Source of the DNA: Cliona cf. orientalis
Lineage: Eukaryota; Porifera; Demospongiae; Clionaida; Clionaidae
Assembly (NCBI GenBank): GCA_963930775.1
Contig: OZ005695.1
Span: 1,984,001-2,048,000, forward strand
Direction: 5' to 3'
Length of the DNA: 64,000 nt
Below, piece by piece: positions 9,233 through 20,014 of this stretch. The position numbers and the translations under genes are program-made. Positions within the stretch are counted from its first letter, which is position 1; each line of letters opens with the position of its first letter. A model generated the notes under the pieces. That model saw only the letters and a list, made by a program, of their open reading frames with translations, did no database searches and was not told the origin of the DNA.

Positions 9233-11114
9233 CACTACTGGAAAGTAGGTATAAGAAAACGATGTGAAGAATATTGGAAAGCGTGTGTGCGTATGATCCA
9301 TTTCATATCATCAAAGAAGTACTGGTAATGTATCTGAGAATTTGACCCCTGTTTTGTGGGAAATTGCTCAATAGTGTTTGGGAATAGTATTGGAATTTCC
9401 CACACTATTCCAATCTTTTCAGTGGGAAAATGTCAGCATAAATAGTGTTGGAATATAGTATTAAAGCTCATGAATGTAGGTTTAGTATGGTAAATTATTC
9501 AATTGTGAATATCATAATATTTTTAGAAAAGTTGATGAATAAAACCAATCAACAAGATAATTAAAATAATAAGAGTGAAACCAACGATAAAAGAATGATA
9601 AAAATTACAACACAATCAAACTTAGATGTTGAGTAATTATTATTATGAATACAAAATTTCAACAGTACATTAATTTTAGTACTTGAGGCTTACACCAATT
9701 AGTACATAAGTCACAATATCATCTTCTAGAACCGTGGGTCATCATGATGTTGTAGAACCTGTACAACAAAAAATAATGCACATTATTATATCATGCTTTA
9801 GCATAGCCTTGAGCTTTTACCAGAGACATCCCATGTTATTCAACATTACATGTTGAAAAAATGCCAGGATGGGCAGAGTACGACACTATTGTAGTTATGT
9901 AATGTAAGACAGGAAGGGGATATATTCCGAATGAATCTATAGTCGGGATAAGAGCGCTTGTCATAGAAGGTAAGGGCATCAGTGAGTTGATGACATGTTC
10001 AGACAGCCCAATTAAGGGGTTTATGTAGTGGCCGACTCTCTGGGCTGGGTGTATGGCACACAGCCAGATACAGTATTCACTTGATCAGACGTCACAGCCA
10101 CTATTTATTTCATTACCCGAGTTTGTGTGGTATTTATTCAAAAGTGATGACTTCTATTTGAGAACGGTTTTTATTAATACCAGTAGCTGCCAGAGAGGCA
10201 ATCCATAGAGAAATGGTCAATTGACACCACTGATTCAAACCCCTTCGCCAATGTAGAAGGTTACAGCTTGTTCTAGATTAAAAAGACTGCTAAGTATTAA
10301 TTTTAGTTACTTAGAACGAGTCGCAAGGCATGCTCAAATGCTAATGAACTTCTCAAATAGTAGGTGTGGTACAGCTACTAAATATATAGCTGGTTGCCAA
10401 TCATGAACCATGACCCATGACACTAAAATTAATATGCTGGAGTTTCTGATAGTGGCTATTAATTCAAGGTTTGGTAGCACTTATTGATTCTCTATCTACT
10501 GTATTCACTCGAACAGACGCCTCTATGAATTAGTTGCCGCACCTCCGGAAGTAGCTATTGAACAAAAATTAATAGCTGCCACTCTTGAATAGTAGCTATA
10601 TCAAGGGCTTAAAGGTGTCTAATGTGTTTTGTCAGTAATACCTCAATGATGCCCTTGTGTCCTTGATATGTATACATGTAGGGATCAGAATAGCTTATAG
10701 GCGTGTGGCTATATACTCTATTAAAATATTCTTTGGCTTGTACGTAACTAGCTATCTTAAATTGCTTACCAGAAGGCTGGTGCAATCCTTTGATTAACCA
10801 GTGAGCTGAGTCAGAAGAAATGGAGTAAACATCAGTATGGCTGTGCCAGCTGGAATTGTATATGAAAAATTTCCAATATATTAACAACACATCAAAAATA
10901 ACTATACTTTTTATAGACTCCTTTCCAAAATTTATCACATCTACTCCAAGTGATAATATATTATTCCAACACTATGAAATAATTTCCCACAGTTACACAC
11001 CAAAAAATTGGGCTCTGGTCCCAATTTCCAAGACTATTCCAGCTCTAAGAGCTCAGCACATATGATTTTCTCATACTTTCATTACACTTTTTATAGAATT
11101 GGCTTCCAGTAGTG
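9233..11114. mobile_element. CACTA (EnSpm)-type non-autonomous transposon
   Basis: The element starts CACTACTGGAA, ends TTCCAGTAGTG, and is flanked by ATT on both sides (9230-9232 and 11115-11117). A 3-bp duplication with CACTA...TAGTG ends is diagnostic of the CACTA superfamily. Subterminal motifs resembling CACTATTCC recur near both ends (about 9370-9440 and 10960-11040), as expected for transposase-binding repeats. Its 1.9 kb has no transposase-like frame. Filling-site evidence comes from unit D, whose matching flank is uninterrupted near 57350. Confidence 0.85.
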
Positions 11115-11274
11115 ATTACACATAATTATGTTGCATGCATGGGCAAAGGAACGCATGCACAGCCACCATGAGTATTAATTTTTCAAACCAGAACCTCCTA
11201 AATAAATTGTGTTCCCGAGGCTAACTATTAGCATCTAAACCCTAAGTGAGAGAAAAGTGAACGGTTAGCCTTGT

Positions 11275-11667
11275 CAAGGGCGGCAGAAGCAGTATGGCTG
11301 GTGTGGCATTTGCCATACCACTTTTTTCATGGATAGGCAATGCCATACCACATTTTTAATAGCTGCTGCCGCTATGCCACTAATACTTTCCTGACCTTGA
11401 AATAGCTGTAGCTTGGCTGTAGCAATGAGCAGGTCACGTCTTTCCATTACACTAGTAGCTACGTAGTATTGCCACGGTCATGACACTGTCAGACACGGTT
11501 TGGCTTGAACATGAGGCCAATGATTCGCGACTTACCCTGCCACGCCCACTTTTCTCAAAATATTAAAGAGCATTAATTTTTGTTTAAAGCATGTTTATGA
11601 TGTTATACTGTGCCTTTGTAATGGCAGGCTTTGCCACACCACTATTCTCAACCTTCTGCCGCCCCTG
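11275..11667. mobile_element. hAT-like MITE with 5-bp target duplication
   Basis: Ends CAAGGGCGGCAGAAG and the inverse of CAGGGGCGGCAGAAG, flanked by CTTGT at 11270-11274 and 11668-11672. The interior repeats the string TGCCATACCAC. No coding capacity is seen. It has the same end type and duplication length as 3878-4509 and 55606-55948. Confidence 0.8.
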
Positions 11668-11672
11668 CTTGT

Positions 11673-12079
11673 GGAAAGAGGAAAAAATCTCATGATATTA
11701 TAGCTACCAGCCAGGATTTGCTACCTACTTTCAGATTTTTAGTCAGACACTCTTAGCTACTGTAACGTACTGAGCTACTGGGTCCTGAATCAGCAGAGTG
11801 CAGGATTGGTGCATTGGTGGTACTATCAAAAGAAACTATAATAATATAATACTTCAACAGTGGCAATTTTCAGATTCACATGTACAACCATCAGCCAAAT
11901 TATCCTCCAGGACCTATACTATAATATAAGAGTCCACTGAACAATAATGTATCAGGACGCCACCCTATACATATCACATTAGCTAGCTACATACTATAGC
12001 TACTCCAGTGTAAGTATGCTTCAGGTTCTTGAACAGCTACTGCGCATGCGCAATCAAACGGGGGGGGTGGGGTTTCAAT
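11673..12079. other. Gene-free stretch
   Basis: AT-rich sequence between a MITE and a possible exon. No frame or repeat with support was seen. Confidence 0.35.
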
Positions 12080-12463
12080 CAGAGCCCAGCCTTGCAAGCG
12101 CCTGCCTTTGTCACTGAGCTAATCCGCTTCGCTATGGACACTAGTCAACGTCCATCAGCGCATCTTCATCTATACAAAAAGGATGATGTCAACGAGTATC
12201 TTCTGAAGAAGATCACCCAAAGACGGTGAGCCTCGAGATATTGAAGTGGATAAAATTGGAGACCCAGCCTCTCAGGCCCCAGGCTCTGCTCTCTCTCTCT
12301 CTCTCTGTCTCCAAGATTCTCTCTCATTACTCCCCTCAATGGTATGATCTCAAATATCCTACTGCAGTGGTGCTATAACAGACGATGAAGCTGCTGAGCT
12401 GGACTTTCTGAACCCTGCAAGATTCAGAGTCTTCAAGTTTCTGTGGCCAACAGTAGACCAGGG
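12080..12463 (+). pseudogene. Two possible exons of a host gene (fragment)
   Basis: A frame ending HLYKKDDVNEYLLKKITQR stops at a GTGAGC donor after 12225. After a short CT-rich intron an acceptor (ACTGCAG) opens a second exon at 12368-12463 (GAITDDEAAELDFLNPARFR) that ends at GTAAGC. The phases agree (CG plus T gives Arg). These could be upstream exons of the UNC13-like copy that follows, but I cannot confirm the homology. The start of the first exon is uncertain. A TTAA transposon lies 33 bases past the second donor. Confidence 0.35.
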
Positions 12464-12779
12464 GTAAGCTGTCAATAATGAACCTAATGCCTTCATTTAA
12501 GGTACCATTTAATTGCGTGGGCGTGAGCGTCAGGAATGGCTAATTCAATTAGCGAATCGTGAAGGGGCGTGGCCGAAGAGGCCATACGAGTGCTTTTGGT
12601 CGAAGGTGGGCGTGTCCAGAATCGGCCAGGGATGATTATGCGCGTGTAATAAGCGACCGGAAGTGGCCCCTGAAGAAAAGGCCGGTAATTGCCCACATCA
12701 AAGCAAGATCAAAGCATTCTTGCTTAACTATTAACCGCAACGACTTAAATTACACACTAATTACACACTAAGTAGAAAT

Positions 12780-13570
12780 TAATTAAACACTAAGTAGAAA
12801 AAAAAACAAAACTTAAATAATGTAATTCATGGAGGATTTGGGAGCATCTGGGGACATAATTTTTACATGGGCACGCAGAATGGGTCGAAACTAGAGATTT
12901 GACCTGAAAGAATTTTGATTCACACCTTAGAATTAAAGTTATGGCACTTTGAAGTATCCCCATATGTTTGTATAGGAAGCCATGTTTGCCCGTAAAAAAA
13001 AATTACGGGCGCGCGGGGTACGTTGACGACCCTTTACCAAACATTGTACATATGGCTATTTTGATGCCTGCTTGCATTGTATGGCTCTACTATGCATCCA
13101 GCTCGACTGTGTGGTGGTTTTCGGACCATTTTTTTTCTGCTTAGTGTGTGGTCCCCTTGTTATACACTAAGTAGAAAAAAAAGCAAATTTAAATAAATAA
13201 TCTAATTCATGGGGGGTTTGGGAGTACTTGGGGGGACAATTTTTACATGGGCACGCAGAATGGGTCAAAACTAGAGATTTGACCGAACAGATTTTTTATT
13301 CACTCCTTAGAATTAAAGTTACGGCCCTTTGAAGTTTCCCCATATGTTTGTATAGGAAGCCATGCATTTGCAATGTTTTCCGCCCACGCGCTACGTGAGG
13401 GGCGGGGCCACGCGCGCACATTAACGTGACGACCTTTACCGGATTTGTTCAAAATTGGAGTACAGGCTGCCTGCTTGCATGGTATGGCTCTACTAAGCAT
13501 CCATCTCAACTATGTGGTGGTTTTGGACAGTTTTTTTTTTCTGCTTAGTGTTCTGGTCTCCTTGAAAAAA
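12780..13570. repeat. Two ~400-bp modules in TTAA copy 3
   Basis: Two modules framed by CACTAAGTAGAAAAAA and TTTTTTTCTGCTTAGTGT. The first contains a variant block (CGGGCGCGCGGGGTACGTTG) in place of the usual GCGTGGGCGG block of the second. Both block types also alternate in copy 4. Confidence 0.7.
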
Positions 13571-13610
13571 AAAAAAAAAAAAAAAAAGCTAATTAGGCCT
13601 AATTAAGCAT

Positions 13611-13889
13611 GTGGGCGTGTTCCTGGCACTGTGTGGAGTGTGTGCGTGTGCGTTAATGCAGGTTTTATTGCTTCCGATTGGGCGTGGCTTCACAGGCCAG
13701 TGCTTGGACATCGGGGCTGGGGACGTGGCTGCGGCGATAGGTGGGCGTGTCCCGGATGTGGTGGTGACCTTTGAACCCGTCCAGGAGGCTTTGGGGGCGT
13801 GGCAGGAGGTCAAAGGTGAGGCCATGTCTGTTAATGAGGCACTGTACGGCGGTGCGATCGAGGGGCCTGTACGGCTGGACGGAAGCTGA
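13611..13889 (+). CDS. 92-residue frame conserved in TTAA element (copy 3)
   Basis: Same length and ends as the frame at 540-818, with a few substitutions (for example Gln for Leu at residue 17). The hydrophobic N-terminus MGVFLALCGVCACALMQVLL is kept. Whether it is translated is unknown, because three overlapping frames are open in this GC-rich arm. Confidence 0.25.
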   Translation: MGVFLALCGVCACALMQVLLLPIGRGFTGQCLDIGAGDVAAAIGGRVPDVVVTFEPVQEALGAWQEVKGEAMSVNEALYGGAIEGPVRLDGS

Positions 13890-14334
13890 CGATGGTTTAA
13901 AGCGGATGTGGTTGCGATGACGTGTTGTTACTCCGCCCACACAGGAAATGAGGTGAGCTCTTGCGTGGGCGGTGTGGCAGAACGGCCTCCAAGTGTTTGT
14001 GTGTGTTTTGGCCTTGAGGAAGCTGTGTGTTTTAATTGGGATTGATTGTGGGCTTCCGGTGGACATCCGGTGGTTAGTAGGCACTTGATTGAGAATGGTG
14101 GTCCTTGGGGAACAGGGTGGGGCTGTTTTGGGCGTGGCCTGGCCCCTCCCTTCCGGCTCGGCTTCCGGTCCATGGAGGATATTAAATGAACACTTCCGGC
14201 TCTAGCAGCCACACCCCTGAGACCTGTGCAATTAAAAGGGCGTGGTTACACAACATGCACCTCACTAATGACTTTGATGTGGTTTAGGTGTCATATCCCC
14301 CACCTCACGCCCACGCAATTTAATGGTACCTTAA

Positions 14335-14692
14335 TACCCCTCCCCACAGTATTATTGTAAGTAGTGTATATATTGTTTTTAATTAGTATTATGTTCTTGA
14401 CCCATTCATTGTTTAACAATGGGGGTCCCAGTCAATGGATATGTTGCTCAGATCACTCATGTCCAATGATAAAGAAACTTTGGACATGTCATGGCGTCAC
14501 TGGACAACCCTCTGGTCAAGTTGCCTGGATTCAGGAAGTGCTGCATGCATACTGGCATGATATGGGTGGCTTTTCTCTTGTAACCATGCATGCATGAATG
14601 CAACATTGGAGGTAGTCCTGCAGCACTATAGGCACAGTTCTTGTATGGGTCAATAATTATACCTGTGACAGTTTCCCTGCTATTCAACTATG
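14335..14692. other. Unassigned stretch between two transposons
   Basis: Contains a 77-residue frame on + and a 76-residue frame on -, neither recognisable nor bounded by good splice sites. It may be intronic to the decayed UNC13-like copy. Confidence 0.3.
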
Positions 14693-15147
14693 TACCGTAT
14701 GGCGGGTAATTTTCGTGGGGTGCTAATTTTTGTTATTTTCGTGGTTGACTTGCAGTCACGAAATTTTCCCACCCACGAAAATTAATGCCTACGGTGATAT
14801 GGTACTATGCGAGTCCATGATGATGGGCGTGGCCGCAAACATCGTGGCAGCGTGGCCAACACTTTCCAGTGTTAGCAAGAAACAGTAGCCACTGTCATCC
14901 TGCTGACAGAGTCTTTAACACTAATATTCTTCTATCTCATGCCTTTTATCCAAGTCTCTGTAGGTATATGGCTTTCCAAAGAAGATCGCGAGCGCGTGTA
15001 TCGATACATCATATGCAGCAGTGCCACGCCCCTAGACTGGTTGCGCTATTGCTGTCACGAAATTTAAAACCATGAAAATTAATTGTGAGGGCATTTTCGG
15101 ACTTTCCACGAAAATTAGACCCCACGAAAATTACCCACCATACGGTA
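14693..15147. mobile_element. TA-flanked MITE, mariner-like
   Basis: Starts TACCGTATGGCGGGTAATTT and ends with the inverse (CCCACCATACGGTA), so TA is duplicated around CCGTA...TACGG ends. Subterminal TTTTCGTGGGG and CACGAAAATT strings repeat in both arms. The interior is unrelated filler. A decayed fragment of the same family lies near 41325-41385. Confidence 0.8.
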
Positions 15148-15546
15148 TTACTAAGCCAAGTGGACCCTATACTTTCTCAAGTAATGGCTGCCATTATGTA
15201 TACGTATTCAATTTTGCCTTTGCCAATAGACCCTGCAAAATATTATATACTGTACAGGTGCACACTGCTACACTGTCAATTATCGAATGTTATGGGGAAT
15301 AATTAGTGTTACCAAGGGCTTTTAGTCTGCTGGGGGTCTATATAAGCCCTTGGGTGTTGATTATCTTTCAGTCTAGGTGTAAACTAGTACCAACTGATGA
15401 GCCTCTGAACATTAAATTTTGGCAGTGTCCCCAGCCTCTGCCAACAGGTGGCAAAGTTAACACCACTTAGATAAAGAATTACTAAGCCTTGTGTAGCTAG
15501 AAAGTGTGAAAATTGACTGATACTGTAGCTACCCCTTGCTAGAGAA
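15148..15546. other. Gene-free stretch
   Basis: About 400 bases with no frame, splice pair or repeat that I can support. Confidence 0.3.
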
Positions 15547-15783
15547 ATGACAAGTCCTGAAGACAGTTGTTTGTCTCCTGGTGCCTATGGAGCCTTTGCC
15601 ATATCAGAGGCGTTCCTCCATCGCACCAAGGTCCCTGAGTGTGAGCTCTATGCCTTGACTCAATTCCAGGAATGGATGAAGAGGCAGAATGGGAATGTGA
15701 TTGTGACTGATGGGCTGAGTATTGAGGAGTCAGACAGTATTTATACATCAGAATTAAATAGCAAAGCTATTACGTCAGAATAG
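15547..15783 (+). pseudogene. Coding-like fragment fused to UNC13-like exon end
   Basis: A 78-residue frame (KVPECELYALTQFQEWMKRQ is its clearest part) that I do not recognise. Its last dozen codons (SKAITSE) align with the end of an UNC13-like exon at 29012-29224 in the better copy, while the upstream part does not. It therefore looks like a rearranged, decayed exon and not a small gene. Confidence 0.3.
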
Positions 15784-16414
15784 CAAAGACGGTATAGTTT
15801 ACTGCATTAATTTTATGCTTGGGCTAATTCCTTGTATTATCATATCCTACGATCCACAGTTAGTTCCCAATATTATTCAACAACTTGTGCAGAAAATAGT
15901 CCAGGACAAGAAATCAGCTAATTCTGTAGATGTACATGTAAGTGGACATTTGAGTAATGTGGCTTTGTGGTATGGCATGCCAGTGAGGCACATACAATAA
16001 TAGCAGTATTTTTAGTGACCACTGAGTCACATGATATGCTCAGCTGTACAGTGGTATGGGCCTTACTGCTATAATTCGGGGCGAGCCTGAGCGAGCCCCG
16101 AATACACGAGGTACAGGAAGCGGTTTTATATGTATTAATATCATGACTTAGCCTTGTATCCTAGGTAACAGCCATGATATAACTCCCATATACCCCAGCC
16201 CTCAGGCATTATAACTCCCTACCCCTGACAATAGCCCAATAACTTAACATAGTTGCGCTGGCATGCCAAGTTTGTGTTGTAGCTACTCAGTAGCTTTTCA
16301 CTAACTATAATATAGCCAGTAGCTCCCACACATAATTCGGGGCGAGCCTGAGCGAGCCCCGAATACACGAGGTACAGGAAGCGGTTTTATATGTATATAT
16401 ATATATATATAGAG

Positions 16415-16739
16415 GGATTCCGCAAATCGATTATCCCGCGGTGCTAATTAGCTAAGCGGCAGAAGTCGACGTACCACGCCTACTGCCACACCCTTTGTGG
16501 GCAAAAAGGCCAATGCTGCATATTGTTGTATTGAAACGTGTCAAGTTTTTTTTCGAAAACGAGCGACTATTTCGAAGGTCTGAGCAATAAAGCGAAGAAT
16601 CGATACAAAGAGAAGCTCCAAGCAGTCGGTCTTGGTATTCAAGACGATTCTTACAAGCCTGAGAACGGCAGTAGGCGTAAAACGTCGACTTCGGCCGCTT
16701 AGCTAATTAGCGCCGCGGGATAATCGATTTGCGGAATCC
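16415..16739. mobile_element. MITE with ~55-bp terminal inverted repeats and coding scrap
   Basis: Starts GGATTCCGCAAATCGATTAT and ends with its inverse. The arms match over about 55 bases with few differences. The interior reads in one frame (about 16565-16680) as YFEGLSNKAKNRYKEKLQAV followed by a short tail. That segment resembles the frame in another MITE at 54740-54957, so it probably derives from the N-terminus of the parental transposase or another captured gene. It lies within a TATATA microsatellite. Confidence 0.75.
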
Positions 16740-17420
16740 ATCTATATATATATGTTTGTGGGGTGATCATTTCAGTAAGGAGAGAGTTAAATTTTGAACG
16801 CGTAAGGTAATGGTCGTCATGCGCATGCGCATACGCGCGCACTGCACTATCGATCTGAGAGACAACTCGAGTATAGGCAAGGCATAAAATTGGAAAGGTG
16901 AGTGCTGTACCTCTCTGGCAAGGCTCAGGTCCACGATTAACACCACTGGTAGACTCCACTTTCCTGAGCACGAAGATGACTGCATGGAGACTTATCCTCT
17001 CAGGGCCTTGCTACAGGTACTTGGACTCGTGGTCATGGCATGTAGACTACTAAATATAGTATTGATGATCAACATTATTGGACTATAGCTATTATACTAG
17101 CAATCTGTGATACTTTCACTGTCGTGCTAGCTTCTCAGGCCTAGCTATTGGGGTACCAACCCCATGTGCGCATGCGTGCCTGTGTGCTTTCAAAGAAATC
17201 TTGTGACTTTTGCGAAGGCTCGCCCCGCACAGATGATTTTCATCACCACTAGTACAATCACTAGGAGGGTTCCAGCTTCATGCATAGACTAACTATTGTA
17301 CAGATTGTCATTATGATAGAATCTAGCTACCTACTACTCCAACTCTCAGTCAAGTTTCAAATATGAAAAAGTAAACAGTCTGCTGATTTCACTGACCAAT
17401 CACGGTCAAGATATTAAACA

Positions 17421-17534
17421 GATAAACTATGTTTGCCCAGGATACACCATTCTTATACCACCTTCGCTCTCGGGCTACGCCCTCGAGCTCAGGGTGGTAT
17501 ATGAACGGTATATCCTGGGCAACCATAGTTTATC
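17421..17534. repeat. Foldback hairpin, 114 bp
   Basis: GATAAACTATG...GCCCAGGATA is inverted at the right end (TATCCTGGGCAACCATAGTT), with GGTGGTATA/TATACCACC inside. A small palindromic MITE is likely. No target duplication was resolved. Confidence 0.7.
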
Positions 17535-20014
17535 TATTACATATATATATATACATGTTTGTGGGGTGATCATTTCAGTGAGGAAGAGTTAAATTTTGAA
17601 CGCGTGAGGTAATGGTCATCATGCGCATGCGCCTGTACTGCACCATCGACCTGATCAGCTGAGGGACAACTCGAGGCATAAAACTGGAAAGGTGAGTGCT
17701 GTACCACTCTGGCAAGGCTCAGGTCCACGATTAACATCACTGGTAGACTCCACTTTCCTGAGCATGAAGATGACTGCATGTAGGCTTAATATCCTCTCAG
17801 GGCCTGGCTACAGGTACTTGGACTCATGGTCATGGCATATAGACTACTAATATAGGTGATCAACATTAGCTACTATACTAGCAATCTGTGATACTTTCAC
17901 TGTCGTGGTAACTTCTCAGGCCTAGCTATTGGGGTACCAACCCCATGTGCGCATGCGTGCCTGTGTGCTTTCAAAGAAATCTTGTGACTTTCGCGAAGGC
18001 TCGCCCCGCACAGATGATTTTCATCACCACTAGTATTATTATGTATAAAGAGGCATGGTGCATGCATGTATGTAGCACCAAGAGTATCAAGAGTATTATT
18101 ATATCATATTGATAATCAATCACTTACTCTATTTATTTCACTGTGTAGCAATCAAATGGTACAGCTACCGTGTTCTGTGCACCGCTGCTGGATTACCTCA
18201 CCGATTATCTGACAAGTTCTGCCAAAAGTTTGCATCCATTAATAGCAAGTTGGTAAGTTACTAGTAAAACAAATAATGACATGCAATAACTAGTACATGT
18301 CTGCGAAGAATGAGTAAGCTAGCTAATAGATTAGGTCAGTTGAACAAGAGCTGGTCTAGCTTGATTGTATGACTCTAGTATATAGATACATGTGTATGTA
18401 CTGGCAGGTATACTTCGATCTGTACACATCTGATTCATACAGCAATTTCAAGTCACATGCACTCATATGATAGTAATATTATTAATTGTTGTAGTATCCT
18501 GCTATACTTGTGGGAAGCTTCAGTGGATTCAGTGGAAAAGTGTGCTGATGAGATCCCGCGGAGAAAGGGCAGAGACTCTACCCATCTCTACTATAAGCTT
18601 TTATGGCACTGAGTTTGCTGAGGGAATTCTTCTACAGTGGTGGAATGGGCATTCAAAAGGAACTGCTGGATACTACGAAATTTGAGGTTCGTCGTTGCTA
18701 GTATGGTCAAATTGGATGAAGATTTAATCTGTAATAAGTAGCTATTTTGATTGTATATTGCTATTAATGTTTATGTCGGACTCGACTGAGTTTTGTGAAT
18801 GTCTAGTGAAGACTGTCTCCATCATTATGTCATTGCAGAAGCTCCACTCCAGACTGTACATCCTCAGTAAACCCACGGAAGACTTGGTGTCTCAGTATCT
18901 CTCTGACTTGGCTCAGCTCCAGCCCAGAGATGATGATGAGCGAGGAGGAGGAGGAGGAGAAGAGGAGACATTTGGGATGCTCCACTTTTCTGTGGCCTAT
19001 CTCAAGGATAGATCTACCCTTGAGGTTGATGTCATACAAGCAGTGGACTTGCCTGCTTTAGACCATGATGGTATATTAGCTATTTGCATTGCATGACTAC
19101 TCATAATTTTTTGGTAAATGCTTATACGGTATACTCATGAATTTTGGTTTATTAGTGCCCTTTTTCATAAAAATTTTGGCAAAGCCACCTGCTATATAGC
19201 TAATTGTACTCCACACACACATGCCAACATAAAAGCAATTGGTTTTATCTGTCATCTAACCTACTGTAAAGGAGATGGGTGGGGTGATCCAAAGTCTATG
19301 CATGCATGTGCATGTGCTTAAAATTATACGATGACATTATATGATTCATTAATTTGTCCTTCTTGCAGGTTCAAGTGATCCTCATGTGAAAGTGTCGCTA
19401 ATGCCTTTGTGGATATTCCGTAATGCATCCAAAAAAACCAAGGTGTATAAGAACACGATGAAGCCATTGATTGATGAAGAAATGAACCTGTAAGTCATAA
19501 TTATTGTGGGTGTGCGTATGTGTGTGTGGGGGGGGGGGGGGGGGGAAGGGGGTTGGTATGTCATATATAATAGATGTATTGGCAGTGGCCATGGCATTAG
19601 TTAGGGGACGGGGGCAAAGGATTACCCCCTCACTCTCTTTATGATGGGCTTAACCCCTTCATCACTTTACAGACAAGCTTCGGAGGAGAAGTTAAATAGT
19701 GAGAACACTATGCTCTTATTCACAATTTTTGATTGGGCTCTAATGAAAGATCGAGGATGACTTTGCTGGGATGTGCATTGTGCCTTGCAGAGATATACCA
19801 AGGCTACAGGGAACTGATGCTGAAATCAGAATAACAGAGAGCCATGATTTTGGAAGCGGATGCTCCACAGAGAAAAGTTTTCAGATTATCACTTTTTCAT
19901 CCTCCCGGAAAAGCCATATCACCCATCCGAGCTGAACTGGAATCCAGAGTTAAACTTAGTGACTTAAAAGCGAAGCTAATCATTGAAGCAGTACCATCAC
20001 AAAAATTAATGTGA

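Larger units (their letters stand above)
12497..14334 (-). mobile_element. TTAA-flanked transposon, copy 3 (inverted orientation)
   Basis: TTAA at 12497-12500 and 14331-14334 with the same terminal repeat as copy 1, but the whole element is reversed. It carries two modules (about 12790-13155 and 13165-13565) and the GC-rich arm (13590-14330). It is 1.84 kb against 2.2 kb for copy 1, and the difference is mainly module number. Where aligned it is very close to copy 1, so the two are probably recent. Confidence 0.85.
16069..18045. repeat. Repeat cluster in an intron of the UNC13-like pseudogene
   Basis: The string GGGGCGAGCCTGAGCGAGCC opens two repeats (about 16076 and 16338). A segment of about 480 bp (GTTTGTGGGGTGATCATTTC to GAAGGCTCGCCCCGCACAG) occurs at 16753-17232 and again at 17558-18013 with small indels. 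The outer strings are inverse to each other (GGGGCGAGCCT and AGGCTCGCCCC), so this is a MITE-like family in two partial copies, with other elements inserted. Confidence 0.65.
15765..20014 (+). pseudogene. UNC13/BAIAP3-like gene tail, decayed copy
   Basis: Recognisable exons: about 15765-15792 (end only), 15860-15937, 18149-18252, 18495-18686, 18839-19070, 19369-19489 and 19673-20014. They encode the last MUN-type helices (LLYLWEASVDSVEKCADEIP, LHSRLYILSKPTEDLVSQYL) and a C2 domain (DLPALDHDG, SSDPHVKVSLMP, DDFAGMCIVP). The same set is open at 28602-31831. Here exon 18495-18686 has lost one T after AAGCTTTTA, and the last exon carries a four-base insertion (TCGA near 19754) and a disrupted DAEQQR region, so it should not make the protein. 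One intron (15938-18148) is swollen by repeats. In animals UNC13/BAIAP3 proteins prime vesicles for exocytosis. This copy is a fossil duplicate. Confidence 0.75.

Noticed and set aside
18830-19039. Minus-strand frame over the C2 exon (also at 30223)
   Set aside because: Antisense shadow of an acidic Glu/Gly linker and C2 sequence. The sense strand has the spliced exon.
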